From the NCBI GenBank assembly GCA_963693085.1, contig OY856411.1, positions 1,344,395,550-1,344,459,549 of the forward strand: 64,000 nucleotides of DNA, in the 5' to 3' direction. Below, piece after piece: positions 57,831-64,000 of this stretch. The notes below the pieces were generated by a model. That model was not told where the DNA came from and made no database searches. It saw only the letters and a program-made list of their open reading frames with translations. Made by a program: the position numbers and the translations under genes. Source of the DNA: Alisma plantago-aquatica (lineage: Eukaryota; Streptophyta; Magnoliopsida; Alismatales; Alismataceae). Within the stretch, counting starts at the first letter, position 1; each line of letters opens with the position of its first letter.

Positions 57831-60800
57831 TCAGTTGTATGTTGAGTGGCGCGCTGGTTCTCGATACAATATGTTGTTTATATGCTCCACATATTGCTCC
57901 CATGTCATGTAACTTCTGTAAGACTTGTTGTATGAAACAACATGTTCCTCATACACTTCAGGATTGGCAAACTGCATCATCCCAAACTTCGGAAAATGTT
58001 CTTCCAAATCTTTTAGATATTTTTCCTTTGTTGCTGAAATGGAGGGAGGTTGAGTAGAAGCAGGTGGAGGTGCCCTTGCTCGAGGAGCTTGAGGTTGAGT
58101 AGCTGTAGAAGCAGGAGGAGCCCATGTTTGAGGAGCTTGAGGTTGTAATGGATAACCGGCAATAGGATAAATTGTAGTATTCCCACCACTCCATGTTTGA
58201 CCTCCATCACCAGAGTATGCTTCGGTGTTCACCCGAAAGCATCCATAAGGGCTACGGACAGAGTATGCTTCGTGATATCCCATACCAGGTCCAAGTTCTA
58301 ATTGTAATCTTGGTGGTGGTTCAACATGATATCCAGGATACCCATGTTGGGACTGAGATGGGTATGGAAGTGTCTGCCCAAATAACATATCTCCGAATGA
58401 TTGTTGAGATTGAGAGTCAGATATGCTCATGTTATCCATTGAATCAGCAAGATCAGAATGATGATCACTTTGGCTATGATATGCACCGCTGTAATCTTTC
58501 CCAGTTCGAGTTTTTCTTCTTTGAAATCTTTTTTCAGCCATGGGATTTCCCTGTTCTTGTGGAGGTGCAACATGACTAACATAAGGCCGGTCATCATTTT
58601 GAGGATCAACAGCTGGAGGATATTCTGGAGAGCGTTGGCTGCGATTATCACCATCATTGCCGCCATCATCAGACTTAGATTTAGAACCAGATGTAGAAGA
58701 AGAATCTGAGCTACCTAATTGTTCTTCCACTTCTCTATTGATTTCCATATCAGTATCAACATGTGCAGCTTCAGGATCAAGTCTTTCAGGCGGGGCATCA
58801 ATAATAATATCATCACCATTATTTGCATCAAATTGCTCTTCTATATATGGATCTGGACGTCCTTTTAAACTATCAAGAACAGGACGGCCTATCTCATTCA
58901 TCCATTCCTCTAAAGGATTTTCTGAATCATCCTCCAGTCCTCTACGTCTTTCAGTATTAAAAGTATATGCGGTGTCAATGGGATCATGGACAACAGCAAA
59001 ATCCACTTCCTTGTAGTTGGCATCACGTATTGCTCTAGCCCTCAACCGCATGTTGTAATGAACGTATACAAGATCCCTCAACCTGTTTGCACCAAGTCTG
59101 TTCCTTCTCTTGGAGTGTATCAGATTGAAAGTGCTCCAGTTTCTTTCACAACCCCCTGCAGATGTTGTTTGAGAAAGATTGCGAATAGCCACTTTTCTTA
59201 AATGAGTGGCACCTGTTCCATTCCAAACCCACCACTCACAAGGATCACCTGCATCGCGGTCAGCAACCGCATTTGGATGGCCAAAGCATCCAGTGCTTTC
59301 ACGAAACTGGCGCAACTGCAAAAATAATATATACGATATTAAGATGATGAAATCAAAGGAAAGAATAATGAGAAATAAAGAATGTAACTAAGTCATATAG
59401 TTATATACCTCTTCCAGTACTAGCAATCGCTCTTCTGGAGAGGTAATGAACCTGTTAGTGACTTCTCTCACTGCATTCATTAGAGTCGCATTCAAGCCTA
59501 GTGTTCGTGAGTATTGAAACCTCAGATTCAAATAGTAAGCTGTCACAAATATAAATAAGGAAATTAGAATGACATTTTATTGTAGACAAGTATGAATTAG
59601 ACCAATAACTTAGAAGTTAGAATATAATTAAGTCATTGAGAGAATCATATACCTGCTTTATGCAATGGATGCAAAAGCATATTTGTCCAGCGATTCTCAT
59701 AAATTTTTATGTATTTCTCATTGGACCTAGGAGCTTCTTCTTTGATATTGTCCACCATTGAGGTCATTGCATCATAAAGGAAAGGCATTGTTGCAGTTTT
59801 GTCACCATCTACAAGCCTCAATACTTTGACAATGGGTTCCATTATTTTCAGCACTCTAGTAACCTTATCCCAAAAAGGTCGGCTGGCAATCAACTCCTCA
59901 ATTCTTCTGCCAACAGGGGTGTTGTGCTCCTTCATGGAGGTCCACTCCACTCCATTGAAGAGCCTCCTAAGTCCATCCTTTTTGGACTTTAACGATTGTA
60001 AGGCAAGAAAATTTGTTGCAAATCTAGTTGCCCCTGTTCTAATAAGATCACCACCACAGTACTCAGGTCGCCTCATGGCATTTAGCAGAAAAGAATGGTT
60101 GTAGATGAATCCCGTTATCAACCTACCATCAATGACAACAGATTTGATGAAATTAATTGATCCCATGTCCTTCAGAATGAGATCTATGCAGTGGGCAGCA
60201 CATGGTGTCCAGTAGACCGGATATTTCTTCATTAAACTCTCACCGGCCTTCTTAAAGGCAGTAGCATTATCAGTAACAATCTGCACCACATTCTCTACAC
60301 CAATTTGCTTCATGTATGTCGTCATTAATTTCTTTAGGTATCTGTGATTCCTGACCTCACCTGAAGCATCAACAGAATCTAGAAAAACTGTGGATCCACG
60401 ACAATATGCAAGAAAGTTGATAATTTGTCTTCTATTTCCACTAGTCCACCCATCACACATAAGCGTGACGCCATATTCAGCCCACATGTGTTTTTGGTAT
60501 GAAATCCATGCTTGTAGATCCTTCTTCTCTAGTGGAAGATACTTGTTCATTAATTCATATGAACTGGGGGCCTTGATGCCCCTACCAGACTCCCCTATCA
60601 CATCTACCATATGCTGCAGATAGGGTTCAGTTGCAACATGTGCAGGTATACCATGAGCAAAGAAGAACTTACCCACTGCCTTACCAACCTTTTCTTTTGC
60701 ACCAGTAAACATTGCTTTGAGGCCTTTTTGCCTAGCCTCAGGCTTCCTAACCCCTGGTTCATCAACATTCCTCAATCTCACACTTGCAGAACGGAAAAGT

Positions 60801-61384
60801 GTATCAATGCCTCCTTTCTTCCTTTTACCATAACCAACTCGGTATTCATCGTCGTCATCTAGGTCAACAACAGGAATACGTGCAGTCCCACTGCCTCCAC
60901 CTGCACCAGATGGCCCATACCTCCTTGTAATTCGAGCTGCCTCCTCCCTTTCCCACTCACTTCTACGAGAATCTCTAATAGCACGTCTATACATACGACG
61001 TGAATAAGCTGTATCACATTCAGGAGGATATCCAATATCATCATCAGATTCAGCAGAAGAACCTGTGGGCCTAACATCAAATAATGTATCTGTATAAGCC
61101 CTTTCAACCTCCTTCATCTTATGTTGTTTTTCTTTCTTTGCGCCCATCAGTTTCTTGAAATCATCTCTAACACTTTGGGGACACCTTTGGCACATTGCCA
61201 CATTTTTGTCACCACCAGTAATGTGACGTTTAAATCTAGTAATCCCCCCTCCACCAAGTGTCTTCTTGCAGTAATTGCAAATTATCTTTCTCCCCTCAGC
61301 AGGTGTGCAGTGATTCCATGCAAAATCCACATCCTTAGCTCCAACATTACCGGCCCCAACACCCTCACCGTCGCTTGAAGACAT
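57831..61384 (-). CDS. hAT transposase (BED finger, DUF659, hAT dimerisation), three coding exons
   Basis: The exon model on the minus strand is 61384-59653, 59539-59409 and 59315-57831. Donors GCAG|GTATATG and GAG|GTATATA and acceptors GTGACAG| and TTTGCAG| all fit GT-AG, and phases join to 1115 codons. The BED zinc finger is at about residues 20-60 (FAWNHC, CNYCKKTL, RFKRHITGG). DUF659 and the RNase-H-like fold follow with two acidic residues, CDGWTSGN (about 310) and VTDNATAF (about 371). The hAT C-terminal domain (CEWWVWNG, LRKVAIRNLSQTTSAGGCERNWS, about 640-700) holds the expected third acidic residue. After it comes a tail of about 390 residues: acidic Ser/Asp stretch, then Pro/Gln-rich repeats and a conserved-looking end with YMTWEQYVEHINNIL. 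No stop or frameshift was seen. A 5' UTR intron probably spans 62174-61407. Confidence 0.9.
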
Positions 61385-61406
61385 CTTCTCAAATCAAAAG
61401 TCAACA

Positions 61407-62174
61407 CTGCAAAAAGACAAAGACAAACAAAAATTAGGTGTATGAAATTAATAACCCATTAAGTTGCAAGAAATGAAGAAATTATTCTATTTTATGTATT
61501 ATAGAACAAAAAACAATACTTTAACTATATAAATGTTACATGTATCTATAGAAGCAAACACAATATTTTTTAAGATTTTTATTAACAAGAAAAAAGGGTT
61601 AAATAAATTAAAAAAAAGTCTGAAATTATTTTAAAAAATAAAAAATCTGTCATTTATCTAGTATTAAGGCAAGTGATGTGTTACAAATTACTCATTCCAT
61701 CTTATATTACACTAACACACATAAATCTGTAGAAAAAACAAAAAAAACAAAAAAAAATGTATTTTTTAAAATTTTCAGCATTTTTTATAAATGAAAAAAC
61801 GAAAAATATATTTATTTGTAGTATATTTTTGTTTGTATTTGTTCATATTAGTATTTGGTACAACTTTTTCTACTAAACCTAAGTTAGATACCTATTATTA
61901 ATAGTACTTATTGTATTATTACGAATTTTATATTAATTAGTGAAATTATGTGATAATATTAATTAATAGTAGTAGATCTAGTGATACATTAGTATATCTA
62001 CATAAATTAATCATAGATCTATTGTTAAATAGCATTAATCCTAAGTTTTTAGGAGTAGATCTAGATTTTGGGTGTATTTAGAGAATTTGGAGAAGTTCTA
62101 TGGTGAAAATAGAAGAAAATAGAGAGGGGAGGGGTTAGAGAAGATGAGAAATGAAATAAATTAAGAAAACATAC
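61407..62174 (-). other. Predicted 5' UTR intron of the hAT transposase gene
   Basis: Minus-strand donor CAAG|GTATGTTTTC at 62175/62174 and acceptor TTTTTGCAG|TGTTGAC at 61407/61406, 22 bases before the ATG at 61384. The AT-rich 768 bases between have no coding potential. The upstream non-coding exon would lie just inside the right terminal repeat. Confidence 0.6.
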
Positions 62175-62239
62175 CTTGATCGGGGTTGATTCGGGCTCCA
62201 AGGAAGGAAATCGCCTCTAATCTCCAAGAAACTCCACTC

Positions 62240-62484
62240 AAACAGCAGCAGCAAGCAACATGTTCGTAAATATCGGCATGCCGAGCGGCATACTGCCGAT
62301 ATCGCCCGCAAGTTGGGCTTTTTGCAGCGATAACCCTCGGTTTTCGGCGGTAAGTGGCGGTAAGTCCACCGGTATACCGATATTTGCGGTACCAGCGGTA
62401 GACTTTCTCATATCGATACCCGATGGCGTCGGTATCGATATTTCGACCGGTATACCGGCGATATCGTCGATATTTCATTCCTTG
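62240..62484. repeat. Right terminal and subterminal region of the hAT
   Basis: About 240 bases packed with CGATATCG, GGTATACCG, ATATCGGTA and CGGCGGTA(A)GT motifs in both orientations, ending in ATTTCATTCCTTG at 62484. It doubles as the likely promoter side of the transposase gene and as the transposase-binding region. Confidence 0.8.
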
Positions 62485-62496
62485 GTAAAAAGATGA

Positions 62497-62640
62497 TTAA
62501 CAATGTCTGTCATCACCAATAATCACAATGTCGTTAACATATACCACTAGGAATACACATCCCAAACCCTGTGGCATGTGGAAAACATAATGATGCATAG
62601 TACATTTCTGGAGCCCAAACTCCAAAAGAGCAATGTTGAG
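62497..62640 (-). pseudogene. Copia reverse-transcriptase scrap
   Basis: On the minus strand the frame reads LLEFGLQKCTMHHYVFHM, then GCVFLVVYVNDIVIIGDDRH. This is the RT palm of Ty1/copia with its catalytic box (YVDD changed to YVND). Only about 45 residues remain. It ends where the hAT target begins. It is on the opposite strand to copia element D, so it is probably a different remnant. Confidence 0.75.
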
Positions 62641-64000
62641 TCTACCATCCATGGTGCAGGAGTTCGACTTCGTGTCGATCTCGCGGGGGTGTGAAAGTGG
62701 AAGTTTGTGAAAACTTCGAGGGAGTTTAGATGCAAATTTCAATAAACTTTGATGTTGTTTTTTGAAGAAAATGATGTGAATTTGAAGGAAACTTTGATTG
62801 AAAACTTCTAATGATGTTAGACCTCTATCTTACATATGTTAATTTAACACAAAAACATGATTTACGACTCTCTAGCCCTAGGTAGGTTGATAATACAATG
62901 TGTTGCTTGCAAGGGTCAAATGTGCAATACACATACATATACAGTTCACCGTATGTATTATATATAATATACAGTCAAATAGTAGTTACAACCATGGAAC
63001 ATGACATCGACTTCTACGACTGTGAAAGTGGAAGTTTGTGGAAACATCGAGGAAACTTCGAGGATTTTACAATCAAACTTCGACGCATTTTTTCTAAATT
63101 CAAAGCTATGCCTTTGACCCCACTGACTACCATTTCATCAGACTGAATTTCCTCTTCTTGAGTTCTTTGTGCTTGGCTAATTTTTGACAAAAACTAAGCT
63201 AAAAACAATAATTTCATGATGAAAATTGACAGATTTCATCAATTCTAGCTTAAAAAAAATGTTTATAAATAACCATCCATATAGGTTTACATATGTAGAA
63301 AAACACAATCACATGCAAATGTACAAGAAATCGTCTTTGTGACAACTTTGACAAGCATGTAAGTGGAAGTTTGTGGAAAAAGTAAGCAAACTGAGGAAGT
63401 TGTGGACTAACACTTCAACACAAAATAAGCTAAAAGATATTGAGATTATGAGGGAATTTGGCATAAAACATCAAATTTTGGTAAACACATACTCCATCTA
63501 CAATCTTCTATACGAACTGTTTAGAAATTAAATCTCTTCTATATATGTGGTGTTCTGTATCTATGGAAATCTCAATTGGATCACATTCTATAGTTAAAAA
63601 CACATGAGTTTATTTCCAAATACTTCAATTTGTAAAGAGGGGAAAAAGTTAGAGAGGTGAAATAGTATTAGGTCTACACCAAATTTTGTAAACTTGTGGA
63701 AATCTAGTAGAGGAATAACTTATCATTACTCTCTAGTTAGAAACCAAGAAAATGTTCATCTCAATGTCAGAAAGGGCTCCGTACAAGTTTCTTTATGCCT
63801 TCACTATGTGTGCAACAATAATAACTACAAAGATCATCGAGAAAATGGGAGGTTTTGAGCTAACTGGGTCGATTATATCACCAACTAGGCTATTATAGTA
63901 GGCAACCAATGGAGCATGGAAGTTTACCAGGTTTCGACATCGAACATCGATAAGCGTAGGCATATGTAACATCGAGGATTAATTGCTAGATGTCGAGGAT
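62641..64000. other. Right flank, unrecognised
   Basis: AT-rich and without family-like frames. A short motif GTGAAAGTGGAAGTTTGTG(G)A occurs at about 62690 and 63020 and, as GTAAGTGGAAGTTTGTGGA, at about 63359, twice followed by CATCGAGG/ACTTCGAGG, so a degenerate dispersed repeat is present. The frame at 62898-63146 has no known domain. Confidence 0.5.

Larger units (their letters stand above)
57432..62484 (-). mobile_element. Apparently complete autonomous hAT transposon
   Basis: Terminal repeats: the left end starts CAAGGAATTAAATGACCGAT and the right end read in reverse complement starts CAAGGAATGAAATATCGACG. A perfect 8 bp target duplication GTAAAAAG is at 57424-57431 and 62485-62492. 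The 5053 bp contain a three-coding-exon transposase on the minus strand without stops, a 5' UTR intron and subterminal regions dense in CGATATCG / GGTATACCG / CCGACG motifs. Intact TSD, ends and ORF suggest a recent insertion that may still be active or able to mobilise relatives. It interrupts unrecognised sequence next to a copia RT scrap. Confidence 0.93.

Noticed and set aside
58193..61378. Plus-strand frames opposite the hAT transposase
   Set aside because: Shadows of the minus-strand exons; none has domain features.

Overview
The window is nuclear DNA from a flowering plant with a large, transposon-rich genome. The basis is: plant-type Ty1/copia elements with initiator-Met-tRNA primer sites, an L1-type LINE carrying DUF4283, CCHC and zf-RVT domains, a BED/DUF659 hAT transposase with introns, and one exon of a plant Golgi alpha-mannosidase. 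No bacterial, organellar or rRNA sequence was recognised. The species cannot be named from the sequence.

Positions 1559-47334 are a single nested-transposon structure. The outermost element (A, 1559-47334) is a Sirevirus-type (SIRE-like) Ty1/copia element with about 1.47 kb LTRs, a decayed gag, a pol whose reverse-transcriptase core is deleted, and an envelope-like third ORF. Three later insertions split it. A second copia element with 2.2 kb LTRs (B, 7953-23918, duplication ACCCT) lies behind pol. A 752 bp non-autonomous hAT element (24192-24943, duplication CCTTCTTC) lies in the env-like ORF. A full-length L1-type LINE (28414-47083, imperfect 11 bp duplication) lies in the 3' LTR. Two of these were split again: element C, a gag-only Sirevirus relative (11125-17878, duplication AGGTG), sits inside B, and a LARD-like element with 5.3 kb LTRs and a 2.4 kb non-coding interior (30204-43214) sits inside the endonuclease domain of the LINE. 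Every retrotransposon protein frame in the nest is broken.

Positions 47335-51985 are AT-rich with no recognisable gene. Around 51990-52442 the base composition turns GC-rich. A 5' leader and first coding exon of a class I alpha-mannosidase (MNS1/MNS2 type, plus strand) end at a consensus splice donor. No further exon was recognised in the remaining 11.5 kb, so either the first intron is very long and filled with transposons or the gene is truncated.

Downstream of that exon lie a 1.6 kb compound TA/GA/CA microsatellite holding two inverted copies of a small TIR element (53465-53856 and 54429-54746), and a truncated copia element with an uninterrupted 300-residue gag (about 55647-57310). They are followed by an apparently complete autonomous hAT transposon (57432-62484) with perfect 8 bp target duplications and a three-exon transposase on the minus strand, then by a copia RT scrap (about 62497-62640, minus) and unrecognised sequence to the end.

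A recurring theme is that the LTRs of all four large LTR elements, from different lineages, carry clusters of short inverted repeats built on CGGT/ACCG half-sites.
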